A stretch of 64,000 nucleotides of DNA from Roseibacillus sp. (GCA_002686085.1 NZAC01000071.1:1-64000); one strand, 5' to 3'. Shown: positions 19,264 through 28,628, numbered from the stretch's first letter. Notes: generated by a model not told the origin, from the letters alone. Numbers and translations: made by a program.

Positions 19264-20334
19264 TCACCCAGCCGAGCCCCCTACCTCAGGTCGGGAACTA
19301 AAGCTAATCACCTTTGTGCCCGCCCACTGGTCGCCCAATCGGCGTAAGGGCTTGAATTCAGGCTTCCGTTCAATTTCGCAAGCGCACTGCCGACAAAGAC
19401 CACCAATCCCGTGATGCTGACTGGCCCGGGTAGATAGCACGATCAATTCGACCATCGGAAACAGAGGCACCAAGAGCGGGACGTTTCGAAGCATATTCCC
19501 ATTCAGCATACTCTCATCCCAGCCTCCTTTCAGAACCTTTCCATCCAGAGTCACCGTTTGGAGCTTCATCGCCCTCTTGCCTATGCTCTGCCCATTAAGA
19601 ACAGGAAGAGACTCACGGAGCAACATGCAGAGCGAACCGTACAGCCAGACAGGGCCTCCAATAGTAACGTTAATCATCCACCCCACACCGATGGCAACCA
19701 GCATATCAATCAGAGTTGCCAGGATACGGTCGTTGAGAGTGGCATCCTGCGCGGATATCCCTGAGGCCTGATCACCTTCTGATAAAGGAGGCGAAGCGTC
19801 AGGATCATAGGAGATCTTTTCTGCCTCCCCGGTTAATTTGGCAGTTCTCGCCGGAGCCTCTTCAACAGGCTTTCCCACCATAGGAGGTTTGAAACCGTCG
19901 GCTCCTCCTAGCAATGGCCTCGGCAGCACTCTCTCTCCTTTATCCTCATTTTCCGAGTCCCTCTTGTCCTCTCGACCCACGAGAGCAGCAGACTCCGCAG
20001 GCTTGTCCGCTGCAGAAGATTCAAGAGCATGAGCTCCGCTTGGAGGCGGCGCAACAGGGAGTGCCTCCTCGGAAGCCCTTTCCTCCACCTTGGCGAGGGA
20101 AACCTCTTCCTCCAGATTCGCAGGACCACTGGCAGCGGTTGTAGACGAAGTCTCCGTGAGCACGGGATCAGGACCCGAAAAATCAGACACCTCTCCCGCC
20201 TCGATCCACTCTCCTTGCTCACCCCAGGCCACCAGATCGGTTGATGAGATTTCACCTGTGATGATCATGCTACGAAGGCGGTCCCCATTGACCGGACCTT
20301 CTCGCTCATTCCCTTTCGAAATATACCAAGCCAT
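19264..20334 (-). CDS. GYF-like and RDD-domain membrane protein
   Basis: 356 residues. The N-terminal 60 (MAWYISKGNEREGPVNGDRL, LVAWGEQGEW) form a GYF_2-type domain common in PVC membrane proteins. An acidic, low-complexity linker (about 65-200, many Glu/Ala/Ser) follows. An RDD domain (about 205-335) has its signature in LNDRILATLIDMLVAIGVGW, a second membrane span and GQSIGKRAMKLQTVT. RDD proteins are inner-membrane, with roles in ion transport suspected. The C-terminal tail has a CxxC-x-C pattern (GGLCRQCACE). The ATG at 20334 fits the domain; the upstream start at 20358 does not. It is divergent from the S9 peptidase, 221 bases apart. Confidence 0.85.
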   Translation of the reverse strand: MAWYISKGNEREGPVNGDRLRSMIITGEISSTDLVAWGEQGEWIEAGEVSDFSGPDPVLTETSSTTAASGPANLEEEVSLAKVEERASEEALPVAPPPSGAHALESSAADKPAESAALVGREDKRDSENEDKGERVLPRPLLGGADGFKPPMVGKPVEEAPARTAKLTGEAEKISYDPDASPPLSEGDQASGISAQDATLNDRILATLIDMLVAIGVGWMINVTIGGPVWLYGSLCMLLRESLPVLNGQSIGKRAMKLQTVTLDGKVLKGGWDESMLNGNMLRNVPLLVPLFPMVELIVLSTRASQHHGIGGLCRQCACEIERKPEFKPLRRLGDQWAGTKVISFSSRPEVGGSAG

Positions 20335-20555
20335 GATGCAGAACCAGTTCTGCCTCATCCTGTGCCGTCCGTAAACGAGATAGCTCGTTTTTATGGACTA
20401 CGAGCCGGAACGCCCCGAAAATCGAATCAGGCTCTGGGCTTCGAGCACACTCCCTGAAAGTGACTCTGTGGAACATTTCGTTCAATTTTTTCAAATGGAG
20501 GCTTCTAACAAAAGCTCATTCAGAGTAAGGCCTCCCCCCCCTTACACACAGCAAT

Positions 20556-23500
20556 ATGAGGCTTCACCCTTACCTCCTCTTCACCACCCTTCCTCTCGTC
20601 CTCTTCCTGTCCACGTCGGCACCGGGAGAAACACCCACCGAAAAAGGTTCCTCCCATAAACATTCTCCCGGGAATTCCACTCCGCTCGCCAAGACAGCAG
20701 AGCCCGGAACTGAATCGCAGCCATCCAGCCGTAAGAAGCGCAAAAAGAAAAAGCAGCCTCAAAGAAAACCCATCGCCCCACAGGATTATGCCCAGTGGGA
20801 GCAAATGAACATGGGGAACCGGAAAATGTCGCATGACGGCCAGTGGCTCACATTCGATATCAGGCGAGTAGACGGCAAGAGCTCTCTTCACCTTCACAGA
20901 ATCAACGACGGCAAAAGTAAGGAGCAAGAGGTCTATTCCCAAGGGGAGAGCCCTGTCTTTTCCAATGACAGCAAATGGCTATCCGTGACCATCGGAAAGA
21001 GCCCGGAGGAAAAGAAAAAAGCCAAGGAATCCAAGAAACCGGCAGGACCTGGCACCACCATCCATCTCCGCTCCCTGATCGGTGGAAAGACCACGGAATT
21101 CAAGAATGTGGTCACGCTCGCCTTCAGTCATGACAGCCGCTTTGCGGCCATCGAGGTGATCGGCAAATCCGCTCCCGGCCGCCCGGGTACACCTCCCGCT
21201 ACTCCCGCCCGGGCCCTGCTCGTTCGTAATCTCGAAACCGGGCAGGATACAACCTTCGGGAATGTCACCAAATTCGCTTGGAGCAAGAAAGGATCTCTAC
21301 TCGCTCTCGTCGTCGACTCCCCCAGCATCAGTAACGCCCTACAGCTTTTCGATCCCGGCAGTGAGACTCTGCGTACTCTTGAGGCCAGCGACCAGGATTA
21401 CGCTGGACTGCTCTGGCGCAAGGACTCCTTTGACCTCGCTGCCGCCCGGCAGATGAAGTTTGGAGACAAGGAGGACATCTCTCACACTCTCCTGAGTTTC
21501 CGAAATCTGGATGAGTCGGATAAGCCAACCGGTGACCAAACCATTTACGACCATAGTAAGGACCTCTCCTTTTCCCTGGATCACTACCTCACGGCCAGCC
21601 TGAGCTGGGATAAGAATGGCCAGTCAATCTATTGTTCCCTCAAGAAATGGGAGAACAAACCCAAGGATTTCCCCTCCCCTCCCAAGCCCCCCGCAAATCA
21701 GAAGCAGGGCAAGAAGGGCAAAACGAACAACGGTAGCGCGAAAGACTCCTCCCCAGCACAAACCAACCCTGAAAAATCTCCCGCCCCCAGGGAGGACGAG
21801 CAGAAAGAGGAGGCCCAAAAAAATAATGATCTACCCACGAAGACCCTCCGCGAAACCCTGACTACCCCGTCAAATGTAGAGGTCTGGCACTCGAAAGATG
21901 TGACCATTATGCCCAGACAGAAAAAGGAGGCTTCAAGCCGCAGAAACCCCACACGCAAGGCGGTGTGGTGGTTGAAAGAAAACAAATTGGTTCAACTCGA
22001 GAACGAGCTCACGGAACGGGTAACTGTCATGAAGGACGGCCTTCGGGCGATTGGAATGGACTCCTCTCCCCACGAACGAGAAGCCATGTTCGGCCCTCGG
22101 CTACACGACGTTTACGCCATCAGCACTAGGAATGGGAAACGCAACCGCATCCTTGAGGGAGTTAAGTTCACCCTCTCGACAAGTCCCAACGGACGCTTCC
22201 TCCTCTTCGTGCGTGAGGGCCACATCTGGATCCATGATCTCAAGACCGGAAAACAGAAAAACATCACCTCCACACTAAAGACCTCTTTTACCGACACGCA
22301 GGACGACACCCTCGCACAGGAGAAGCGGCCTTTCGGTAGTGGCATCTGGCTCACCGACAGCTCCGGCGTCCTTCTCTACGACCGCTACGACATCTGGCTT
22401 CTTGATCCGCGGGGCGAGCGCACTCGCAAACTGACCAACGGTCGGAAGGAACAACTTCGGCACAGGATTTCTCAGGCGAGTTATCGGGAAGAGAACAACG
22501 GCAATATTGCTCGAGGAGACCGAATCTACGTCGGCCTCTTCGGGGAGCGCTCCAAGAAGTCCGGTTACGGGAGCCTGACTCTTGCAGCCCGGAAAACCCC
22601 CGCAGCCGATTGGAAAACCCACCTTCTCGATGATGCGCTCATGCTGTTCCTCACCCGCTCCCGAGATGCCGATATTCTCACTTTCACCCGGGAGCGGAGT
22701 GATCAATCTCGTGACCTTTACCTCGCAGGCCCTGCCTTGGAGGATCCCCACAAAATCACCGAAACCAATGCGTTTCAGAAAAACTACCAGTGGGGGCGCT
22801 CAGAGCTCGTCAACTTTCAGAACGCGCAGGGTGTTCCTCTGCAGGGCATGCTCACTTACCCTGCCGGATACCGGAAAGGGAAGAAGTATCCCATGATCGT
22901 CTATATCTACGAGAAGCGCTCACAGGACCTGCACCGCTACTACACCCCCAGCGAGAAGCACCCCTACAATCCCTGCGTCTTTTCCGCAGAAGGCTATTTC
23001 GTATTTCAACCCGATATCGTCTATCGGCCTCAGCAACCTGGGATCTCGGCTGTAGACTGCGTGATTCCTGCCGTGGAAAAGGTTCTTGAGACAGGAATGG
23101 TGGATTCCCGGAGAGTCGGCCTGATGGGCCATTCCTGGGGCGCCTACCAGACCTCTTTCATCGTTACCCAGACCGACCTCTTCTCGGCCGCAGTCGCTGG
23201 GGCTCCCCTCACCGACATGATGAGCATGTCCGTAAGCGTTTACTGGAATTCTGGAGGCACCAATGCTCGCATCTTCGCGCAATCACAAGGACGCATGAAC
23301 AAGCCCTTCTGGCAGGATGCGGAGAATTATGCTCGTAATTCCCCCATTCATGGGCTGGACACCCTCAATACTCCTCTGCTCATTGCCTTCGGAGACAAGG
23401 ATGGCGCGGTCGACTGGGATCAGGGTATCGAGATGTATAATGCCGCCCGCTGGGCCGGGAAGGACGATCTCGTACTCCTCGTTTACCCGGGTGAGAATCA

Positions 23501-23705
23501 CGGCCTTCGCAAGGAAGAGAACATGGTGGATTACCACTACCGCGTCAGGGAATGGATGGGGCACTTCCTAAAGAAAGAAACCGGCAGGAAGTGGATCACC
23601 GAGGGCAAATCGTTCCTGGAACGCGAGAAGGAGAAGGAAGAGCTCAAGAAAAACAACAACTCAAAACCTGCTCCGGGAAAACCGCAAGCGGAAGCGGTGA
23701 AGTAA
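20556..23705 (+). CDS. secreted prolyl-oligopeptidase (S9) family peptidase
   Basis: 1049 residues. A signal peptide (MRLHPYLLFTTLPLVLFLST) precedes a very basic stretch (RKKRKKKKQPQRK near 59-71), then a seven-bladed propeller (about 80-740). A Lys/Pro/Glu-rich low-complexity insert interrupts a propeller loop (about 373-425). The alpha/beta-hydrolase domain has Ser860 in GHSWGAYQTSF, Asp in GDKDGAVDW and His in YPGENHGLRKEE. The order is that of S9 dipeptidyl-peptidase-IV/acylaminoacyl-peptidase-type enzymes, acting on peptides in the periplasm or outside. A Lys-rich C-terminal tail follows. The insertion and tail may mediate interaction but have no known fold. It converges with the rnhA side. 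Confidence 0.9.
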   Translation: MRLHPYLLFTTLPLVLFLSTSAPGETPTEKGSSHKHSPGNSTPLAKTAEPGTESQPSSRKKRKKKKQPQRKPIAPQDYAQWEQMNMGNRKMSHDGQWLTFDIRRVDGKSSLHLHRINDGKSKEQEVYSQGESPVFSNDSKWLSVTIGKSPEEKKKAKESKKPAGPGTTIHLRSLIGGKTTEFKNVVTLAFSHDSRFAAIEVIGKSAPGRPGTPPATPARALLVRNLETGQDTTFGNVTKFAWSKKGSLLALVVDSPSISNALQLFDPGSETLRTLEASDQDYAGLLWRKDSFDLAAARQMKFGDKEDISHTLLSFRNLDESDKPTGDQTIYDHSKDLSFSLDHYLTASLSWDKNGQSIYCSLKKWENKPKDFPSPPKPPANQKQGKKGKTNNGSAKDSSPAQTNPEKSPAPREDEQKEEAQKNNDLPTKTLRETLTTPSNVEVWHSKDVTIMPRQKKEASSRRNPTRKAVWWLKENKLVQLENELTERVTVMKDGLRAIGMDSSPHEREAMFGPRLHDVYAISTRNGKRNRILEGVKFTLSTSPNGRFLLFVREGHIWIHDLKTGKQKNITSTLKTSFTDTQDDTLAQEKRPFGSGIWLTDSSGVLLYDRYDIWLLDPRGERTRKLTNGRKEQLRHRISQASYREENNGNIARGDRIYVGLFGERSKKSGYGSLTLAARKTPAADWKTHLLDDALMLFLTRSRDADILTFTRERSDQSRDLYLAGPALEDPHKITETNAFQKNYQWGRSELVNFQNAQGVPLQGMLTYPAGYRKGKKYPMIVYIYEKRSQDLHRYYTPSEKHPYNPCVFSAEGYFVFQPDIVYRPQQPGISAVDCVIPAVEKVLETGMVDSRRVGLMGHSWGAYQTSFIVTQTDLFSAAVAGAPLTDMMSMSVSVYWNSGGTNARIFAQSQGRMNKPFWQDAENYARNSPIHGLDTLNTPLLIAFGDKDGAVDWDQGIEMYNAARWAGKDDLVLLVYPGENHGLRKEENMVDYHYRVREWMGHFLKKETGRKWITEGKSFLEREKEKEELKKNNNSKPAPGKPQAEAVK

Positions 23706-24000
23706 CCGCAACCCGCGACACTGCCAGAGCAGGAGGGCGAGGCTCGAGATCTCCCTCGCTGGAATTAAAAGCATCAAGGGGATCGACGTCCTCCTGAGAA
23801 AGCGTAGATACAAGCTCTGGGTTTGCTTTCCAGACAGAGTTCTGGAGATCATCACCTAGGAGAATGCGGTGCTCTGTCTCGGCAGCCCCGAACCGGAGAC
23901 GCTGGCGTCTTTTCTTGAGAAGTAACGGGCCTTCTTCGGAGGGTGAGCCAGCTCCTGCCACACATACGTGCACTTCGACCGGAGCCTCTGCCTTCTTCAA
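23644..24000 (-). CDS. possible small protein translationally coupled to rnhA
   Basis: An open frame of 118 residues starting at TTG (24000), whose first bases overlap the rnhA TGA stop by about four, a geometry typical of coupled translation. Its first part ([52 protein letters not shown]) has plausible codon use and resembles no family I recognise. The last 20 residues run across the S9 peptidase C-terminus on the other strand, and the tail SCCFS is odd. It could be a real small protein, a truncated one, or chance. Confidence 0.35.
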   Translation of the reverse strand: MKKAEAPVEVHVCVAGAGSPSEEGPLLLKKRRQRLRFGAAETEHRILLGDDLQNSVWKANPELVSTLSQEDVDPLDAFNSSEGDLEPRPPALAVSRVAVTSPLPLAVFPEQVLSCCFS

Positions 24001-24506
24001 TCAAAGAGGCCAGGTTCCTCTCCAGTAAGCTGCTCCTCGTTCAGGTAGCCCTCATCGGAAGGTAGATCGTCGCCTTCCGCAGCAGCCACTGCCAGGGAGT
24101 CACAACGTTCGTTCTCGACATGGCCCGCATGACCTTTGACCCACTGCCAGTGCAGTTCGTGCTGCCCGCATACCGCGTCGAGACGTTTCCATAGGTCCTC
24201 ATTCCGTAATCGCTGCCTCGGACCACGCCTCCAACCAAGCCCCTTCCACTTTTTCAGCCAGCCGCAGGTCATCGCATTGATGAGATACTTGGAATCCGAG
24301 CAAAGACGCACGCGGCAAGGCTCTTTGAGTCCTTCCAGTCCGGCGATCGCTGCCAGTAATTCCATGCGATTATTGGTGGTTCGAGCAAACCCTGCGCTCA
24401 GCTCCCTCCGATGCGCCCCGAACGTAAGGACCACGCCATAGCCCCCGGGCCCTGGATTCCCACGACAGGCACCGTCAGTAAAAATCTCCACCTCTTTCAA
24501 CGTCAC
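23997..24506 (-). CDS. rnhA: ribonuclease HI
   Basis: Cleaves RNA in RNA-DNA hybrids using two metal ions, in the cytoplasm. The 169 residues carry the DEDD residues: Asp in [16 protein letters not shown], Glu in [10 protein letters not shown], Asp in [11 protein letters not shown], and Asp in [11 protein letters not shown]. The basic-protrusion region is [14 protein letters not shown]. The C-terminus carries an acidic extension ([19 protein letters not shown]). Start is GTG at 24506; no in-frame ATG lies just upstream. It is divergent from the methyltransferase, 84 bases away. Confidence 0.94.
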   Translation of the reverse strand: MTLKEVEIFTDGACRGNPGPGGYGVVLTFGAHRRELSAGFARTTNNRMELLAAIAGLEGLKEPCRVRLCSDSKYLINAMTCGWLKKWKGLGWRRGPRQRLRNEDLWKRLDAVCGQHELHWQWVKGHAGHVENERCDSLAVAAAEGDDLPSDEGYLNEEQLTGEEPGLFD

Positions 24507-24590
24507 ACATGTTCCTCTAATCCAATCACGAGTCGAGGAATTTGGCTGGCCGCATCGACAAGAGGAGGAGCAGCTGGCAGACTATCCAGG

Positions 24591-25250
24591 ATGGCTCTGG
24601 AGGAGATCCCCCTGCAACTCGATGACAAAGCCCTTCCCCCACGGGTCGCAGCGTTAATCACGGATGCTGATCGGAGGCTTGATGCCCTCTTCGAATCCAA
24701 TCGTAACCGCAGAGTTCCCCGGTTCCTTCCCAGCGACCCAGTTCTTCTTTTCCGGGTTTTAAGGTCGCTCACCGAGAAAAATCTCCCCCTGGGGCACACC
24801 TTTTGTGAATGGGGAAGCGGCTTTGGCCTCGGAGCCTGCCTTGCATCACTTCTAGGCTACCGCTCCTACGGGCTGGAGATCGAGCAGGATCTGGTATCAC
24901 TGGCACGGGAACTGGCGAACGATCATGCGATCACAGTTGAGAACCTATGCACGAGTTACTTCCCAGAGGGGTTTGGATCCTACCCCGCCCATGGAGGAGC
25001 GGAGTTAATGACGCCCGAACCCCTTTCTCACTGGGGCGAATCAAGCCCCCTTGTCCCCCCCTACGAGGGCATGGACTGCGAGGTCGACGAGATTGACGTC
25101 TTCTACGTTTACCCGTGGCCCGGAGAGCAGGAACTCATGCACAGCCTCTTTGAGGCGGTAGCATCGGATGGAGCCATCCTGATCGCCTACTACGGAGAGC
25201 AAGACATTGCCGCCTACCGCAAGGCCATAGAGGATGACTGGGACCAGTGA
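24591..25250 (+). CDS. class I SAM-dependent methyltransferase-like protein
   Basis: 219 residues. The SAM-binding motif I is FCEWGSGFGLGACLASLLG (residues 71-89), with the next strand and acid in RSYGLEIEQDLV. The later motif IDVFYVYPWPGEQELM and GAILIAYYGEQD is typical of the second half of a Rossmann methyltransferase. The substrate cannot be read. An open frame extends upstream to 24411 across rnhA, but the ATG at 24591, preceded by CCAGG, is where the protein becomes family-like. It is convergent with the nitrilase gene. Confidence 0.78.
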   Translation: MALEEIPLQLDDKALPPRVAALITDADRRLDALFESNRNRRVPRFLPSDPVLLFRVLRSLTEKNLPLGHTFCEWGSGFGLGACLASLLGYRSYGLEIEQDLVSLARELANDHAITVENLCTSYFPEGFGSYPAHGGAELMTPEPLSHWGESSPLVPPYEGMDCEVDEIDVFYVYPWPGEQELMHSLFEAVASDGAILIAYYGEQDIAAYRKAIEDDWDQ

Positions 25251-25299
25251 CATCCCCGGATTGCAATCCACTCTGTTCAGAGCCCTCGACCACGGGTAA

Positions 25300-26067
25300 T
25301 CAACCCTTGATATCCTCCAGAGCCGGAAACTCGCGCCTCCACGCGATGAGATCCGCATAATCGAGCTTACAGCACAGAACGGCTTCGGAATCACCCGCTT
25401 CTGCCTGTACTGCCCCCTGATGGTTCAATATACGTGATCCCCCATGATAGCGAAAACGAGGATCCGACCCCACCCGGTTCACTCCAACAATATAGGAAAG
25501 ATTCTCGATCGCACGGGCCTCAAGGAGAGTCTTCCAGTGGCGCGATCGGGCATCCGGCCAGTTAGCGCTGACAGTAAAAAGATTGGCTCCATCCCGCACC
25601 CCCTTCCGGAAAAGCTCCGGGAACCGGAGGTCGTAACAGATCACCGGACATACCGTAAAGTCGTGCCAGCGAAACATCGCCAGACCGTCCCCAGCCACAT
25701 AGTGACTCGATTCGTCGGTGTAGGAGAACGTGTAATTTTTCTGGTAAAGAGCGACCGGTCGACCCGAAGGGTCGTAAACCGCCACTTCATTGCGGCCCAG
25801 AGAAGATCCGGGGTCCTTACTCACGAGGCCGCCAACGACATGACTCTCGTATTGCCATGCAAGAGAAGAAAGGAATTTCTCGGTCTCACTTGCACTCCCC
25901 TCCGCCACCCGGGGCACATTCATGCTGAATCCCGTAGAAAACATCTCCGGAAGGACAATAAGCGATCCGGGAGACACTGCCGCTCCAGTCAGCAGGCGGC
26001 GGACGGTATCAAAATTAGCCTCCCGATTTTCCCAGGCGATATCATATTGGAGGGCGACGACGTGCAT
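25300..26067 (-). CDS. carbon-nitrogen hydrolase (nitrilase/omega-amidase family)
   Basis: 255 residues with the nitrilase catalytic triad: Glu41 in VLPEMFSTGF, Lys110 in ALYQKNYTFSY, Cys144 in ICYDLRFPELFR. The segment NWPDARSRHWKTLLEARAIENL is the helix that follows in omega-amidases (YafV type), which cleave 2-oxosuccinamate or 2-oxoglutaramate. That sub-family fits best but is inferred. Cytoplasmic, with no signal peptide. Start MHVVALQYDIAW at 26067 is typical. Confidence 0.9.
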   Translation of the reverse strand: MHVVALQYDIAWENREANFDTVRRLLTGAAVSPGSLIVLPEMFSTGFSMNVPRVAEGSASETEKFLSSLAWQYESHVVGGLVSKDPGSSLGRNEVAVYDPSGRPVALYQKNYTFSYTDESSHYVAGDGLAMFRWHDFTVCPVICYDLRFPELFRKGVRDGANLFTVSANWPDARSRHWKTLLEARAIENLSYIVGVNRVGSDPRFRYHGGSRILNHQGAVQAEAGDSEAVLCCKLDYADLIAWRREFPALEDIKG

Positions 26068-26220
26068 TTGAATGTTTGAGCCTTATCCCAGACCTTGCCT
26101 TCTATACTGCAGCTCGGTTGATTGTGCAAAATCACACCGGCCCCATTTCACCAGCTGATTTCAAGCGCTACCAACTGAAGACCGGCTACAGTGAATCTAC
26201 CCTGCATGTCTTTCAAAAGA

Positions 26221-26249
26221 GAACCGCGCCCCTGTTCGAGGCGCGGTTC
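26221..26249 (-). terminator. Rho-independent terminator of the HU-like gene
   Basis: Perfect 10-base stem GAACCGCGCC/GGCGCGGTTC (26221-26230 with 26240-26249), loop of 9. On the minus strand it is followed by TCTCTTTTG. It lies 28 bases past the HU gene stop. On the plus strand the following bases (CTAAAG) are not T-rich. Confidence 0.8.
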
Positions 26250-26276
26250 CTAAAGAATTGACCTTTAGGTCGCTGC

Positions 26277-26591
26277 CTACGCGACCATGTCTTTCAGATT
26301 CTTGAGGGGCCGAACCTTGACGACCCTCCGGGCCGGTTTGGCTGCGACGTCCATCATCTCACCGGGCTTAAATGGATTAGCGCGAGTTGTCGCTTCTGTA
26401 GCCGGCTTGTCTTGCACGACGATCTTACAGAGGCCGGGAATTGTGAACTGTCCGGGGCCTCCACGACTCACACCCTTGTTGATCTCAGCGCTCAGCGCAT
26501 CGAGCACTGAAGCAATTTGCTTGCGGTTAAAGCCGGTTGCCTCGGCCATGTTGTTGAGGATCTCTGTCTTAGTTGCTGCTTTCTGGGCCAT
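26277..26591 (-). CDS. HU-family DNA-binding protein
   Basis: 104 residues. The HU/IHF fold: TKTEILNNMAEATGFNRKQI as helix-turn-helix body, then LDALSAEINKGV and GGPGQFTIPGLCKIVVQDKP as the beta-arm strand. The arm tip motif here reads TRANPFKPGEMMDVAAKPARRVVKVRP instead of the typical RNPxTG; the NPFKPGE part fills the same place. It wraps DNA as a nucleoid protein. Start ATG 26591. It has its own promoter and terminator, so it is monocistronic. Confidence 0.9.
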   Translation of the reverse strand: MAQKAATKTEILNNMAEATGFNRKQIASVLDALSAEINKGVSRGGPGQFTIPGLCKIVVQDKPATEATTRANPFKPGEMMDVAAKPARRVVKVRPLKNLKDMVA

Positions 26592-26643
26592 GAATTTTGG
26601 TTCTTTATTGGTTAGGTTCGAATGAAACTTCGGTCTTCAACCC

Positions 26644-26667
26644 ATAAATTTAAGCGGTTTCCGTCAA
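26644..26667 (-). promoter_or_regulatory. likely promoter of the HU gene, with an AT-rich upstream tract
   Basis: On the minus strand the -35 is TTGACG (26662-26667) and an AT-rich -10 candidate (ATTTAT, 26644-26649) follows with a 12-base spacer, shorter than ideal; the exact -10 is uncertain. Just upstream lies AAAAATTTATT (about 26690-26702), UP-element-like. It is about 50 bases before the ATG at 26591. A high-output promoter is expected for HU. Confidence 0.4.
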
Positions 26668-27126
26668 GCATTTCGCCTCCTGCGGGAAGAATAAATTTTT
26701 ATGCGCCCGGTCTATCAGTCTGTCTTTCCTCCATCTGAGAGCACTCTCAGCCATCGTGAGAGACCATACTGGGACTTTAAACGGGGTGAAATAAGCAAGA
26801 GGATCCCTCCCTTACGCCTTTCTCCTCACATCGTTTGAGGAAGGTAGTCGTTCGCCTGCAATCTTGGCCGAAACCAGCTACAAAGCCCCTAAAAGCCTGA
26901 AAAAAAGGGTAGGAGAATAAGGGTTGGGCATTCACTTCCTCGCTTGCGGTTCCTTGCCAATCGGATCAGAACCTGCCTCTCCCCCTGTTTTTAGCGAGTC
27001 CTACGATACTCGGCTCCCAGACTCTGGATCGATGTTCTCCACTCGTGCGGCAGATCACATCTTCTGAAATAATTTTAAAAATTTCCCCGAGAGCCCTCTC
27101 TGGATCCAAAGAAAAAAGTGTCCACA

Positions 27127-27146
27127 AAGGGCATATTTAGCCCCTT
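27127..27146 (-). terminator. possible terminator of the DUF481 gene
   Basis: An imperfect stem, AAGGGGC/GCCCTT with one bulged G, is followed on the minus strand after some bases by CTTTTTTC. It is 64 bases past the DUF481 stop. Weak, because of the bulge and the distance of the T-run from the stem. Confidence 0.3.
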
Positions 27147-27209
27147 GGAGGCCAACAAACCTCACCATCTGCCAGTTTTACCCGGTCTTGAGACACCGTT
27201 CGTGCTCCT

Positions 27210-28628
27210 TCAAAAGCTGACGGCCAGAGCACTGACGACCTGTAAGTCATGCCGCCCGCTGTTGTCAGCCGGATCAGTGTCGTAGGTACTCCGCCCCACT
27301 AACTGAAGGCTCAGCCTTTCCGAAAGAGCGTGCTCGACCCTGAGTTCAGAAGTGAGGATATGGCTTTTAAAATCTGTGGCTTTGCTCAGCCATGAGAGTT
27401 CCCCCACAAGCTGCGTCCTTTTACCCAGCTGATGTTCCGCCTTGACCGCAGCATAGGTCGCCAGAAAGGCGCTCTCTCGCCCACCTTTCTGTTCTGCCAC
27501 GACAGAAGGGCCCCCTTCCAAGGTAAGTTCACTCCTCTCTGTTTCGAACACCAACCACCCAAAATATGGGGCGAACGCGAGACGCCAGTCTAGTCCCGCG
27601 AGCGCATCATAGTCACAATCCAACCTCATTCCTCCAAAGCTCTCCTTCCCCAGATTCCGCTGATAGTGCAAATCACCAGAAAGGCTTTCTGAACTCAGAG
27701 TGCCACGCTGCTGTCCATATACGCCAAAGATGCCGGCCACAAATTCATTATCATTCCAGTCCCTTTTTAACCTGAGTCCACTGCTGATAGAGCGGGCATC
27801 ACTATTACCTTCGGAAATACTTCCACCCAGCAAAGCAGTGACTGCCCAATCACCAGATCGCGATTTCAGTTTCTTGATTCCGGATGCAAGGACACTCTCA
27901 CTTTGATCCTCTGGGTGAAGATTATAGCCAAACCCCGCTGTCAGCAAAAGATCCTCCCCGGCTGTCTGAGGCGCCTCCCCATGGAATACGGCTTTCCCGG
28001 CGAGACGCAACGACCAGCTTCCTCCTAGCTTGGATTCCAAACCTGCGTCAGCCTCTACCGTGTAGTTACTAAGATCCCCCGCCTCGAAAAAAGCCGTAAG
28101 CGATTGAAAAAAGTGCAAGCGCTTCGTCAACTGGAAGTCTAGATGCTCATGCAAACGAACCGAGCTGAACCCGCGGGTGACTGATGCACGTTGCTCCCAG
28201 GTAAGACCTGGTCCCGCTTCCAGATCGAGCTCGAAGTTCTCCTTGTCGAGGACTCGCCATCCAATGACCGGCGAGACTACCGCTCTCCAATCAATCCTTG
28301 CCGGCTGATCATGAAGAAACTCACCACTTAACCCAGTGTAGAACCGAGTCTTCTGCCCACGGTTCAACTGAAACGAAGTTTCCACCCGCTCACCGGAGCT
28401 CACTCCATTATCCCTGCCATAAAGCAAGGAAGCCGCTGCCTTCATCTGCCACTCTCCTAAACTACGGGAAACCTCAAGTCCCGCTGTTCCCCGAAGAGAT
28501 TCACCATTTCCTCTACTCAGAGTAATGCCAGCGTTTCCCTTCCCCTCCCACCCGGCCAGATGGTCCTCCCCGAGACTCACACAAGCACTCAAAAGCACTC
28601 CCATTCCAATAATCGGTATCACCCACAC
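27210..28628 (-). CDS. DUF481-like outer-membrane beta-barrel protein with internal duplication
   Basis: 472 residues from GTG. A signal sequence (MWVIPIIGMGVLLSACVSLG, possible lipobox LLSAC) is followed by two similar halves, about 22-240 and 255-472. Each half begins with GNAGITLSRGNGES / GGSISEGNSDARS and alternates short amphipathic strands ending in aromatic residues, e.g. WRVLDKENFELDLEAGPGLT and WLVFETERSELTLEGGPSVV. These match the DUF481 (salt-induced outer-membrane protein) pattern. The C-terminus ends in Phe (ALAVSF), as expected for BAM-inserted barrels. Each half alone is about one DUF481 domain. Function in this lineage unknown. Confidence 0.78.
   Translation of the reverse strand: MWVIPIIGMGVLLSACVSLGEDHLAGWEGKGNAGITLSRGNGESLRGTAGLEVSRSLGEWQMKAAASLLYGRDNGVSSGERVETSFQLNRGQKTRFYTGLSGEFLHDQPARIDWRAVVSPVIGWRVLDKENFELDLEAGPGLTWEQRASVTRGFSSVRLHEHLDFQLTKRLHFFQSLTAFFEAGDLSNYTVEADAGLESKLGGSWSLRLAGKAVFHGEAPQTAGEDLLLTAGFGYNLHPEDQSESVLASGIKKLKSRSGDWAVTALLGGSISEGNSDARSISSGLRLKRDWNDNEFVAGIFGVYGQQRGTLSSESLSGDLHYQRNLGKESFGGMRLDCDYDALAGLDWRLAFAPYFGWLVFETERSELTLEGGPSVVAEQKGGRESAFLATYAAVKAEHQLGKRTQLVGELSWLSKATDFKSHILTSELRVEHALSERLSLQLVGRSTYDTDPADNSGRHDLQVVSALAVSF

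Larger units (their letters stand above)
26592..27209. other. gene-free stretch between HU and the DUF481 gene
   Basis: 618 bases with no supported ORF on either strand. It holds the HU promoter (26644-26667), a 7-base-arm palindrome CTGAGAG/CTCTCAG (26735-26750), an AT-rich segment (about 27066-27085), and an imperfect stem after the DUF481 stop (27127-27146). A small RNA cannot be excluded. I see no tRNA or repeat. Confidence 0.6.

Noticed and set aside
26076-26261. 61-codon plus frame with TTG start between nitrilase and HU
   Set aside because: It runs through the HU terminator hairpin and has no recognisable domain; codon use alone is not enough.
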